From Pyrenochaeta sp. MPI-SDFR-AT-0127 (lineage: Eukaryota > Ascomycota > Dothideomycetes > Pleosporales > Cucurbitariaceae), in the NCBI GenBank assembly GCA_020747015.1, contig JAGTJM010000012.1, positions 186,001 through 250,000 of the forward strand: DNA of 64,000 bases, written 5' to 3'. The position numbers and the translations under genes were made by a program. Below the pieces are notes generated by a model, which saw only the letters and a program-made list of their open reading frames with translations, was not told where the DNA came from and searched no databases. This document shows positions 12,740 to 24,001 of the stretch, in pieces (the stretch's first letter is position 1; each line of letters begins with the position of its first letter).

Positions 12740-14569
12740 ATGGACGCGGACAGACGACTAACGAAGGCCTTGGAGGCATCTAACGATGCTCTCCAACATC
12801 TGTCCATGTCTCCCGACTTCGGGAATCTGGACTGTACCCACATTGACAGGCTTCTCGGACGAGTAGTAGATCTACCGACCGAAGGTAACCAGAGGAATAG
12901 CAGGAGGAACTTGTTGGTCATAAGACAATGGATGGTCACAGAAGGTCCAGGCGTCGTGCTATTGGAAGTCCTTGGACAACTCTACTGGAGACTGGGTGAA
13001 CTCAACAGCAAGCAATTCGAGAAGTTCAAAGCAACTTTGCAGCAGCAACAGCCCTACCTCTCGCTCATACAGGATGCTGCAGCAGTCACCCTTGTGATTC
13101 AAAGGATTCGGTATATTCAGCGGTCAAAAGCAGACGCTTGTCAAGACTTTTTGTGTGAGCTATCTGATTTGACAGGTATGCATGGTAAGCTTCGTACAAC
13201 CATAAGAGCAATTATATAATGCTGATACGCCTAGTGGACTCATCAATAGCAGAAATGGATACTATACGGTCACGCTCTAGCAGCCCGTTTACTCCTCAGT
13301 CTGTTCAATCCTTTGACAGTAACTCATCGCAAGAATCTGGCTTCGTCAGCCTCATCAAGTATGTTCCATCTAGCGCCAGGTGGAGCGGCGATATCGAACA
13401 AACTCTCACCGATTTCTACATCAATGGCATCTGCCCGGGCCGCACGGTCGCTAAGCGATCGAATACCTACGTATCGTTGTTGCAAGTGGCGAATACATGT
13501 CTTAGCACAAGATATGCTCTTCTAAGTCTCGCAGCCTCGTACATATGCGAGTATCTTCCTGGGCGAAAAGAATCATTTCACCAAGCCGAGCTATACTATT
13601 CCACACAAGCACTCAAAGCACTCGCGACACAAATTAGCAGTGGACGGAATTATGATGGCGCGCTTGCTACCAGCATGCTCCTGATGCACCACGGCGCAAT
13701 CAACCAGGAAGACTCTCCCCTCTGCTGGTCTTGCCATGCCAACATCTTCGACACAATACCATCTAACTTCATCAACCATCAATCTGACCCTGCACTGTTC
13801 ATTCGTGCCCAGCTAGTCCTAGCTCGTACAGCGCAAACAACCTATAGCCTACGATCCACGCAATTTCACTCTCTCGAAACGAGTAACTGGTATGATGATT
13901 CATCACCTACTGAAGCACAGAAGATTTGCGGCATTCTTGGTCTTTCACCACAACTACTCTTCTTAATCTCCTCCGTCACTTCACTTGCAACGACAACCGA
14001 CGCGGCGGATAAAGTCATGTATGCTCAACTTCAAGAGACACAACTTCAGAATCTGAAACAGTGGACGGGCGAGTTACAGAGTTCTGAGCAAGAGGTTTTA
14101 GTCGCCACGGCTGAATCTTTCCGCCTAGCAGCACTCATCTATCTACGCTGCCGACTATACGGGTATGTGGGCTTGCCGTCTCAGCTCTTTTAAATCCACT
14201 AACATGTCTTTTAGCTTAACTCGCTTCCATCCCTCGATTCTTGAGCTTTCTGACTCTCTCCATACTGTACTGCTATCTCTACCCGTTAAAGGAGCCCTTT
14301 ACACTGCTATCTACCCTGTATGGCCACTGTTCATCGCCGCGGTAACAGTCAACTCAGATAAGCGCGATCGCCTCTATCAGCAGGTTGTACCAATCCGTGA
14401 GGGTGATAAAAATACGCTTCCAGCTGTGCTGAAACGTATCAGTGGTATGCGCAACTGGCTCGCTGGCCAGGATGCTTCTTGCCAGCGCCGTGATGGCTGG
14501 TGGGAAGAGATGTTGAGTCCCACAAGCAGCACAACAGTACTGGGATCTAATCTGCTTTGTTTGGGCTAG
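12740..14569 (+). CDS. fungal transcription factor domain protein without zinc cluster
   Basis: Three exons, 12740-13184 (or to 13175, same phase), 13235-14162 and 14215-14569, give 575 residues. The C-terminal two thirds match the style of the fungal-specific transcription factor domain 2 family (Fungal_trans_2): helical segments such as TRYALLSLAASYICEYLPG, AALIYLRCRLYGLTRFHPSI (formed across intron 2) and ALYTAIYPVWPLFIAAVTV, then the terminal R-x-W-W-E-E-M type motif. Proteins of this family normally begin with a Zn2Cys6 cluster. Here the first about 150 residues have no Cys6 pattern and look helical (ILE/LEU-rich with QQQQ at about 113). The N-terminal part I do not recognise. It may act as a regulator without its own DNA-binding domain, or the first exon may be misassigned. 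Confidence 0.75.
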
Positions 14570-17500
14570 AAGTCATATCTCTCTACCTCAACTTCCTGTA
14601 CACCAACCGCAACACGCCTTCCTGAATCTTGGACATCGTACTTGCGATATGCAACAGACCAAATTCAAAAGGGGAGATTCTGCTAGATCAGACTACGCCG
14701 TCTTCATTTAGGTTCTTCTCCGTTCACTATAAAAGTGAAGTTCTATTTGTTTGTATACTATTTCTTGTTATACCCATAGACTTGTCTTGCATTAAGCGTA
14801 GCATTTTGATTTTCTATCATGATCGTAGGTATTTTGTCTTCTTTTGCCATGGACTATAGCATTAGAAGTATTTTTATCGTTATATAGATTATGTGGTACT
14901 GGCATAGACATGATATATTGGCAAATCCGTTTTTTGGATATCGTTTAGATGTAATATCGCAATCGTTTCAAGCATTCTGTAAATATAAACAACGGAAAAT
15001 GCACACATCAAAACAGAATCACGAGAACTGAATTCCCAGATCCACAACCCCAATTCTTGTCGCTAGTTACCTACCGTCCCCGCTAGTGAGTCTTTCCAGA
15101 ACACAGTGAGCGCTCACTGAAGCAACAAGCCAGCAATTCCAGAGTTGTTTCTAGATCCTTTGAAACTCTCGCAAAGACTCCAGTATGCAAAACTTAAAGC
15201 CGCTTTTGTTTAACACTCCAGAATATTTACAGAGAGCTTAGATTGAGCGCAAGGCGTTCTCTGTTGGCCTAATGTTGTCCTGCAGTGTTTCTCCAATCAT
15301 CACAATTGAAGTTCACGTTGTGAAACGTTGCAAGATAGTCATTGAGATATATCTAGCGAGGTTGCAGTAGAGACAGGGAGCATTGAGCGCCTAAATGTTT
15401 CAAATCTATAATTTCGCGTTGCACACACGCCGTGTGCATGCAGCTTTGGTTGCTCAGTGCCATACGGCGAGCCACCGCGCCGCAGCCACGGGACACCGCT
15501 GAGTATCCAAGCGCATCAACTCAAAACACCTTGGTTATGACCCATTGAGTGACCAAAGAGTCATTGGCATGTCGTATGGCTAAATTTAGCTCGTGGAGTA
15601 TGCCTGTAAAACAGCTTATGCTTGCATTATTGAAGCTCGAACATGAAGGACCACTCAGCTCAACATTCATAATCCGGGTCAACACATGCATTAACAAAAG
15701 CCACCATTCTCACCATCACGCTATCGATCTCACTGTGTTTTTCTCCTCAGCATTTTGCCCCGCTCGCCAGGCTCTCTCAATGCCGTTGACCGGTAGTCAT
15801 ATCACATGTCCAACTCCTGCAACATACGAGCCTCACAGCCTTGGCCTTTAGCTTGGCCTTCGTATCATCATTGATATCATTTCTAAATATCAGATCATGC
15901 TTACAGGCCAACTCAAGCCGCATAGGTCTTACCTTCCTCGCGGGGGGGAGCGAAAACTCTGACAAGCAGAAGTAGATCAGCAGTCCCACAACAATTTTGG
16001 TCGAGGGAAAGTTACACTGATTCTAAGGAATTTTATACCTATCAATGCGCCATTTAGGCTTCAGACCTTTTTCCCTAGTAAGATATTATCAGATGTCATC
16101 CCATGCATTTTGGCATTGCCTCCGCTCCACCTTTGAGGCGTTTGGAAAGAGTCTTGATTGCGTACGTCGGGACTCAGTGCGGACCGACATACAAAATGCG
16201 ATGTAGGCAACCCCAATACGATGCGTGACGTGCTGAGTTAGGTTCGGAGACCGTCGTGCTTGCCGAAGTGCGGAAACAAGGTCCAGTCGGTATCGGAGTC
16301 TTTTGTGACTTGCCAACTGGGAGCCAAGTTGTCGACAAGGAAATTGAATAATGAGAAAATGAATGAAGGCGCGCCTTGAGCGATCACACGGAATGGGCTT
16401 CTACTGACTCTATAATTATGCTCAAGCTGAATATTGTGGCTTCAGCAAGAGAGCTCGCTCGCTCGAAACGGCACTCCTGGAATTTTAACCTCGATACTGA
16501 AGCCAGCCATTTCAATGTTTGTTCAACATTGCACCAAATAGTTCTCGCAATCACGTCTATGCCCTGTTCTTGTCGAAGGTCCTCGCCTAATAAAATCAGC
16601 TCAGTTGCATGGGCCTGTTATGAATGCCAAACTCCGGCTCCGGATCCGAAGCGGCTTTACCCAATGTCTGACACACGCTAAGACGGTGTACCCAGCCCGC
16701 AACACATACGAAATAATGATAGCCTAGTATAAATACAAGATCGAAGCAAATAAAATTGAACGCCGATGCCGGCCAGGCAATAAGTTCGCCATACTCGAGC
16801 GTAACCTTCATTTATCACGGCTTTGTTGACCAAGTATGAGCTGAACTGTAGATTTGTGATAATGGCATCTGATAATCCAATTACGACTTACCCTCGAGCC
16901 AACACACCACTTTAACCATTGGTGCAAGTGTATTTTTGGACCTTCATAACATAGCTTGCAGCCTCCGATAGACTTCTGGAGCCGTCTCAATCTTCACTCA
17001 AGCCTTTCTAGGATTTCCAACATTGCCCTGCACACTATTAGACATGAGACACGCCGAATCGCGGTCAAGCTTTGTCGTTGGCTTCAAAAGCATATCGCGC
17101 AAAGTCTTTCCCTTATTCACAGCCAGGAAAGGATGGCTATGAGGTCTATATTGAGGCCAGTAGCAGTGATATGATTGAATAAATTGGAGTGAAAGGAATC
17201 GAGTCTAAATCGACTCGTTTCAAACTCAGCTTTTACCTCAAGCGTGTCGAGATGCGCGGGATGCACGGAGAACGATATATCAGCGGCCAATTGCAGAATA
17301 CAACTTTTAAAAGTGCTATAATGCAGGTTTAAGTTTGTTTTCTGTAAGGTTATATGCGTTGCTCGTGGTTGTCTCCTCTAGGATTCGTAGATTTTAACAC
17401 ATCTTGAGCCGTTTGCGTGGATCAACTGTGACAAGATTGTAGCCTCTGGGTACATCAATGCATATAGCATTGCAATGTGCAATGAAAACAAAATATTCAA

Positions 17501-19681
17501 GAACTTCGACTCCGCTTTGTGTTCGCCTTTGTTAAAGATGTTGCATTGAACTACATAGCCTGACAGTTATGTGACATCACAGAGGTTGACTTGGCAGCGT
17601 CTCGCACATTCACTTCTCACTCGCGCTAAGCAGAAACTAATCAAACGTTAATTGTTTTCACCGGCAATTAATAATCTCTTTCAACGGAGTTGATATGTGA
17701 GGCTATTCATGGTGCTACCAAGAGAGTCTACGTCTTTGGCACATGCCCTCAAGACTGTGACTGGCGATATTGTATCTGCCAGACTGCGACAATCGAAATT
17801 AACGAACTGCAGCGCAAAAGCAGCTAATTGAAAACGCCAAAATTTCGTGGTTCGACACAGTCTCTTCTATTATCTGCATATCTTCAAATGCCATAATGCT
17901 CTCATGCAACCACTACTTCCGGCGCTACATCTTCATTCCTTGTCACAGCAGCGCACAAAGAGCCTAGCTACCTACTTTCAAAGATTCGTTTATAAGATGG
18001 CCTGCAAATCCGACCTAGTTCTAATCGGATACGACTTTTGGAAATAGAGCTCACGAGTTATAAAATGATGCACACCGATTATGGTACAATCTTAATAACA
18101 CATAGGATTATGATTGACGTAATTTTTGCGGTAGAGCTCTAACAACATTCAGCAATCAGCCTGCTACAGACGTTAGGGATATGATCTTTGGACTTCAATT
18201 GTTCTCCAGGAGAGACTCTGTAGATGGACTACTTTTCCATAGATGAATTGCATAAAGCAGCTAGAAGTGGACACCTGGCTCACTAAACACTTACTTGAAG
18301 AAGTTTAATCGCTTCAGACCTGTACTTTTATGGCTATAAAGCCCTGTGGGGATGCGCCCTCCCAAGTTCTGGATGATTTGCATAACATTACCAAAACCTT
18401 TGGCACAGCTCAGATTCAACGCCAGAATTACTCCATCAGAGAGCCAAAGACCGAGGTCCAAGACGACAGTTGGAAAACCTGCAGATAGCCGTCTTCATTT
18501 GGATTTAAAAGAACCCTTGGTGTTAGGGGACATGTGTTGGAAACCACAGTGAGTAGGGGCGTGACGGAAACAGAAATCGAAACTCGTTCTCTCAGGGATA
18601 CCGCTACAGGTCATGCTGTCTAAGTTAGTGATAGGAGCGCCTTCATTGAAAGTTCCCCTGCACCTCTGACTGTAAAGAAGAATGGTCTTACAAAAAGATT
18701 ATTGCTTTGGCGGGTCCCACACTGTTAGGTTGGACTATATAGAAGCGAGCACGGCAGAGTATAATAGGTGTGTGATATGGTATATATTGGTTCATGCCCC
18801 CTAACCCCTCCTCTCACGCCCTTATATCTTCGGGCACTCGCAAGCGAGGCGCAGCCGAAATGACTCCTTGCTAGGGTCACGTGATGCGAGGCAGATACAA
18901 TCAACTTTACTACTATTATTTCGCTCTTCAGAACGATACAGCACCCACTTACGTAAACACAGTTGTGATCTCTGCTTCAAAATGAAGTCACTAGCAATCG
19001 TTACGGCTTGTTGGCCAAAGTTATTGGAGGTCATACAGCGAACACTCGAGCATTTTTACACAGCAATCATGTTTGGGGATGAGTGAAGGCCAGCTTACTT
19101 CTTTAACGCTTGCAGTTTTCTTTCTCTTTGCATGATAGCAGGGCCATATGGTCCTCCCCGCTAACAAAAGTCTGTAGAAGAGCGAAACTACAGTCAAAAC
19201 AATGGAGCATTCATTTAAGTTGCAAGTGGGGGTCCTCTCAATAGCAATTGAATTGAAATATTTGGTCTAGTACTAGCTGCGGAATCCTTTGAGTAAGGTC
19301 GATTGTAGTAACGCCCTGTATACTTAGCGATTTCATGGCTTGTGGAATATATAAGCTCCGTACTATTAGCTAGTATTTTAGTTTCGAGGAGTGCTTCGAG
19401 AGTTGTTTGAGATGTCCTGTCAGGTGGTGCCGCGCGATTACGTCATCGTGCGTTGGGCAGATCTTGGTCGAACGATTGTGGTGGGTCAAAGGAACAAATA
19501 CTTTACATCGCCAACCCATCATTACCCACTGTATACAATATTAATCCTGCCGCTCAGTATCTAAAAATTATAGGGTAAGCGTGTAAATGCTAGGTGGCGA
19601 TCGCAACGCATCTTACGATTTTTCAGCCTTGGGTGTGCCGGAACCATGAATTGATGCTAACTTTGCCAGCATACAACCGGT
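14570..19681. other. gene-free, fairly AT-rich block, about 5.1 kb
   Basis: No frame here is convincing: all are short (the longest about 100 codons), overlap on both strands and lack motifs. The sequence looks more AT-rich than the coding regions, particularly 14620-15000 and 16000-19600. A CTCG triplet run lies at about 16450. No terminal repeats or transposase-like frame were visible. Candidates are decayed transposon sequence, perhaps RIP-mutated, or ordinary intergenic DNA. Confidence 0.5.
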
Positions 19682-21205
19682 ATGACATCTTTTCCAGCCA
19701 TATACAAGCTGCCCGAGGAGTTATTGCTCCAAATTGCGTTTCAACTACCCGACTCAGCCACGCCTAAGCATCTCAAAACTTTGTGCTTGACCTCAAAAAC
19801 AATTCGCCCAGCTGCTCAAGAGGCTCTTCACACTACAGCGAAGCTATCCATCTCATGTGGCTGCCATCCAAAGGTGAATCCCGTAGTAAAGCTGCTTCGT
19901 ACACTATTCGAACGTCCAGATCTCGCTCCAAAAGTAAAAACATTACGCTTCAGAACAGTACGAAAAAATATTGCAAGGTTGTATGAAGAGCAGAGCTTCG
20001 ACTTGCAAAGACTACGCGCGCGGTGTCTTTTGGAGTTGAAAGTGCTTGGATACAATCCAACGCATCCATGGATTCGCTCACTAGATAACGGGATTGAGTC
20101 GGCCTTTGCGGGTGTGCTGCTGATTCTCCTTCCAAATCTAAATCATCTCGATTTGTGGGTCAAGGATCACTATCGTGGCCCACCATCAAGCGAATGTATA
20201 TCCGGCCTTTTCGGAACCATGTCTGCGCCTGAAGTAATTGTGCGAGCGTGGGATAGTGTGCAACATCTCACAACTGGTGATACGCATGCCTTAAAGTGTG
20301 GCGTCGCGTTCAACAATCTCAAAAGTTTGGATTTGAAGACCATCTCCATTGGCACTGTGCTCCGATTGAATGGGCCTAGGAGTCTTCAAGGCACTGAGCA
20401 TTTACGAGATTTAAGCCTAACGGCCTCAATTCAATTCGCCGATCGCCCACTGGTCGAAAAAGCCGAGATTAACTTCCATGACCTTCTCGACGCGCTAGGG
20501 TGCGACAAATTGTCCAGTCTCAAGATTCTACTAGTCAATGATGGCTATCATATTGGTGGTGCCGATTTGATGACGCAGCTTGACGCAGGATACTTTATGG
20601 ACCAGCTTAGTAGTGTGCAAGATACTCTAGAGGACCTTGCGATCACATCTGAGCTTCCTGATGATGAAATAGAGCTAGAATGGTTGCTAGAAATGTGGAG
20701 GCAACCGAAGGAGTCCTTGAAGAGCTTTGTGGCCCTCAAACATCTTGTGTTGCCCCAAGCCTTCCTTTTCGCTACTGGGTCGGAGGCATGGGTCGATGCG
20801 AATGAATACTGTAGGGCGACGAATTTGCCATCGACGTTGGAGTCTCTGGAGATACTATACCCGCACGAAGATGTTGAGTTTTGGGTCGCAGACTTCATGA
20901 AAAACAATTCCGATGACATGCCTAGCATTTCGAATCTTAAGGAAATTACGCTGACATGTCGAGACGAAGTTGGAACCCCCTCTTCGTTCTTTACCACAGA
21001 AGTTGCGAAGATTTGGTGGACACTCTCCGCGGACTTAGGCATTGAAACTTTTGCGCTTTGCCAGACGGAAGGATCCAGAATGAATTTGGCCGAGCTGTAT
21101 CATGATGAACGGCTTGAAGAGAGTGAGGGGGAAACAGATGAAGATCAGGACGGATGGAGTGATGAGGATGAAGAGATGCCGGACCTGATTGATCCGATAT
21201 GGTAG
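19682..21205 (+). CDS. F-box domain protein
   Basis: Single-exon gene of 507 residues. The N-terminus (residues about 7-50) contains IYKLPEELLLQIAFQLPD followed by LKTLCLTSKTIRPAAQEAL. This is the usual fungal F-box pattern of LPxELLxxI, then L..LCLTSK, which docks to Skp1 in an SCF ubiquitin ligase. The rest has irregular leucine-rich stretches (LNHLDLW, NNLKSLDLKTISIG, LRDLSLTASI, LKHLVLPQAFL) as in LRR-like substrate receptors. The C-terminus is strongly acidic (about 475-505, runs of E and D). No signal peptide or transmembrane segment. The substrate is unknown. Such F-box proteins form large, fast-diverging families in Pleosporales and relatives. Confidence 0.85.
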   Translation: MTSFPAIYKLPEELLLQIAFQLPDSATPKHLKTLCLTSKTIRPAAQEALHTTAKLSISCGCHPKVNPVVKLLRTLFERPDLAPKVKTLRFRTVRKNIARLYEEQSFDLQRLRARCLLELKVLGYNPTHPWIRSLDNGIESAFAGVLLILLPNLNHLDLWVKDHYRGPPSSECISGLFGTMSAPEVIVRAWDSVQHLTTGDTHALKCGVAFNNLKSLDLKTISIGTVLRLNGPRSLQGTEHLRDLSLTASIQFADRPLVEKAEINFHDLLDALGCDKLSSLKILLVNDGYHIGGADLMTQLDAGYFMDQLSSVQDTLEDLAITSELPDDEIELEWLLEMWRQPKESLKSFVALKHLVLPQAFLFATGSEAWVDANEYCRATNLPSTLESLEILYPHEDVEFWVADFMKNNSDDMPSISNLKEITLTCRDEVGTPSSFFTTEVAKIWWTLSADLGIETFALCQTEGSRMNLAELYHDERLEESEGETDEDQDGWSDEDEEMPDLIDPIW

Positions 21206-22009
21206 CTAGAGACTGGTGAATGTCCACGAAGTATTCCACACCCAGAACGACAGTACAGTGTAATCTTCCTGGATATCGAATACGGGCAGCGCTGACAGAT
21301 ACTGATTGGTTACTGGCCGTCTCTAATGCAGGTCCACGAATCCCGCTGACTGCACGAGCCTCTTTCCGCCCCGTCATTGAAGATTAGCCGTCTTAGGCCT
21401 GCATGCATTGATGTATCGATTTTGTCTCTACTTCACCTTTCCCATCACTGTTTCTATGCCTACCACCGTTCACATGTCGATGCAAATCTATGTGCCAAGA
21501 TTTATCGCTCATCTGCCGCACTTGGGGCGCTAAAATCGAGCTAAGATGCAGCTGTTTAATTTATACCGCAGGAAAACACGGGTTACTGGGCTAGATTATA
21601 TGAACCCCAACCCCAAACCCGGGTAACAATGTCTTAGCCCCTCCTTCAAGAACTGCTTATCGTGGTCGAGAGGCGTGTGACTTGAGCGCCACTGTTCTAG
21701 CCTTGGGGCCTTGCAATTTCAACTACGACTCCAGTCAGTTATTAATAGGACTTTGGAGGCGAACGTGCTGAATGCCTTATCTTACAGCTACCATTCTTGT
21801 ATTAGGCAAGCAGGAGACCTTAAGCTGTCTGCAGGTTGAAGGGGGAGGTCTGGTGTGGACGAATGGTGTATCCGGCGTGTTAGCGAATATCTGGCAGTTG
21901 AAGGAGACGACCTTCTGGGGGCCCTTTAAATTCAGCCAGGTGCAACCCTTTACAAAGTAGCCTTCGCTACAAACCTTACTGTCTTTACAATTTGACAATC
22001 ATTCTTACC
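21206..22009. other. intergenic region
   Basis: About 800 bp between the F-box gene and the galactose-oxidase-like gene. The frames present are short and antisense to or overlapping one another. It should contain the first gene's 3' UTR and the second gene's promoter. I see no distinct element. Confidence 0.5.
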
Positions 22010-24001
22010 ATGGCTTTTCGTAGTCTGCTTCTTGCTCTTATTCTCGATGTCGTATTCTTTACCACTCGAGTGACATCTGCCTCTGTCGCAATAAGTCGTA
22101 CCGGCTGGACTGCGATAGCAGACAGTTTTCAAACAGGCAATGAGCCTGCCAAAGCATTGGATTCCAATGCAACCACCTTTTGGCATTCGAGATACTCGCC
22201 TTCTCCTGTCGATACCCTCCCAAATTGGATTACCGTAGACATGAAAGCTATATACAATATTCAAGCAGTCAGCATTCAGCCGCGCCCAAGCGATAACTCA
22301 AACGGTAGAATAGGAGGGCACAAGATCGAAGTCAGCACCGATAACAGTACTTGGCGGGTTGCTGCCATAGGCACATACAACAACGATGCGACCACGAAAA
22401 AGACAACTTTCGTGACGAGACAAGCACGTTACCTAAGGATTACAGCAACTTCAGAGGCGCAAAGTGCGAGCAATCAGTGGACAAGCATAGCTGAAATCAA
22501 TGCATTCCACGATGTCGTCAGCGGCACGCCAACGCCGTACACACCTCCAGTCTCAGGTAAAGGATTGTGGGAGAAGACTGTGGACTTCCCTTTGATCCCA
22601 GCTGCCGTATCACTACTTGCAAACGGAAAATTATTGATCTGGTCGGCTTATGCAAAGGATAATTTTGGTGGGGAGAGAGGTTTTACACAGACCGGTATAT
22701 ATGATCCGGCGACTGGAGACTCAAGTCAATTGAACGTCACGAATACGCAGCATGATATGTTTTGCCCAGGAATTTCTCTGGACTTCAATGGTCGAGTGAT
22801 CGTAACTGGCGGCAGCAATGCGGCAAAGACAAGTGTCTACGACCCGGCGGCCAATGCTTGGACCGGTGCACCTAACATGAAAATCGCGAGAGGCTATCAA
22901 TCCACTACCACATGTTCAGATGGGCGTATATTCAACATTGGTGGATCGTGGAGTGGAGGGAGGGGTGGCAAGAATGGCGAGATCTACAACCCGACCACAA
23001 ATGCTTGGACGCTGCTTTCCGGCACTCTCGTAAGCCCAATGTTGACAGCAGATACTGGTGGGGTATGGCGCTCCGATAACCATGCCTGGTTGTTTGCATG
23101 GAAGGATCGAACTGTGTTCCAAGCTGGTCCCTCGATCGCGATGAATTGGTACGGTACTGTAGGATCGGGAAGCACGACTGCTGCAGGCAACAGGCTTGAT
23201 GATGGGCATGCGATGAATGGCAACGCAGTGATGTACGACGCTTCTGCTGGAAAAATATTGACTGCTGGTGGCGCACCAGATTACGAGAACAGCGATGCGC
23301 GAACAAATGCGTACGTTATCACTATTGGCACACCAAAGACGAATCCCACAGTCACCAAGACGCAGAACATGGCTTATGCGCGTGGCTTTGCCAACGGAGT
23401 CGTATTGCCTGACGGCACTGTCTTCGTAACCGGTGGGCAAGCAAGAGTCAAGCCTTTCCAGGATGCTACAGCAGCTTTGGTCCCTGAACTATGGGATCCA
23501 GCTACTGGAACTTGGTCACAATTGAACCCCATGGCAATTCCTCGAACATATCATTCTGTTGCCATACTTCTTCCGGATGCGACTGTATTTCAAGGTGGAG
23601 GGGGGCTTTGCGGGCCATGCACGCAGTACGGTGGCGTCCCCGAGTCAAACCATTTCGATGCTGAGATCTTTGTTCCACCCTATCTGCTAAACTCCGACGG
23701 AACGAGACGTGTACAGCCTGTCATCAATGCCGTTGCTTCGACTGTTCAGCTTGGGGGGAGCCTAAGTGTTACAACGAACTCTGCTGTAACTAAGTTCACG
23801 CTTATAAGGTTCGGTACTGCGACGCACACTGTTAACACTGATCAGCGGAGAATTTCGCTGACATCGACGGGAAGCGGCACCAGCTACACTGTGAACATTC
23901 CCACAGATCCAGGAGTTGCGTTGCCAGGATACTGGCTGCTCTTTGCCATCGATGCAAATGGTACACCGAGTGTAGGGAAGATTGTGAAGGTGGTGCCCTG
24001 A
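22010..24001 (+). CDS. secreted galactose-oxidase-like copper radical oxidase (AA5) with F5/8C domain
   Basis: Single-exon, 663 residues from the ATG at 22010, which sits in a good context (acc-ATG-g) and begins a signal peptide (MAFRSLLLALILDVVFFTTR to about residue 24). An F5/8-type-C (discoidin, CBM32-like) domain covers about 25-165. A seven-bladed kelch propeller covers about 185-545, with repeats such as TGIYDPATGDSS and VYDPAANAW. A galactose-oxidase-like Ig domain covers about 570-663. All copper and radical residues of the family are visible in order: Cys252 (HDMFCPG) and Tyr296 (ARGYQS) for the thioether cofactor, Trp314 (IGGSWSGG) stacking on it, Tyr514-His515 (RTYHS) and His606 (TATHTV). 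It should oxidise primary alcohols, possibly galactose, to aldehydes and release H2O2. Substrate is not determined by sequence. Confidence 0.93.
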   Translation: MAFRSLLLALILDVVFFTTRVTSASVAISRTGWTAIADSFQTGNEPAKALDSNATTFWHSRYSPSPVDTLPNWITVDMKAIYNIQAVSIQPRPSDNSNGRIGGHKIEVSTDNSTWRVAAIGTYNNDATTKKTTFVTRQARYLRITATSEAQSASNQWTSIAEINAFHDVVSGTPTPYTPPVSGKGLWEKTVDFPLIPAAVSLLANGKLLIWSAYAKDNFGGERGFTQTGIYDPATGDSSQLNVTNTQHDMFCPGISLDFNGRVIVTGGSNAAKTSVYDPAANAWTGAPNMKIARGYQSTTTCSDGRIFNIGGSWSGGRGGKNGEIYNPTTNAWTLLSGTLVSPMLTADTGGVWRSDNHAWLFAWKDRTVFQAGPSIAMNWYGTVGSGSTTAAGNRLDDGHAMNGNAVMYDASAGKILTAGGAPDYENSDARTNAYVITIGTPKTNPTVTKTQNMAYARGFANGVVLPDGTVFVTGGQARVKPFQDATAALVPELWDPATGTWSQLNPMAIPRTYHSVAILLPDATVFQGGGGLCGPCTQYGGVPESNHFDAEIFVPPYLLNSDGTRRVQPVINAVASTVQLGGSLSVTTNSAVTKFTLIRFGTATHTVNTDQRRISLTSTGSGTSYTVNIPTDPGVALPGYWLLFAIDANGTPSVGKIVKVVP

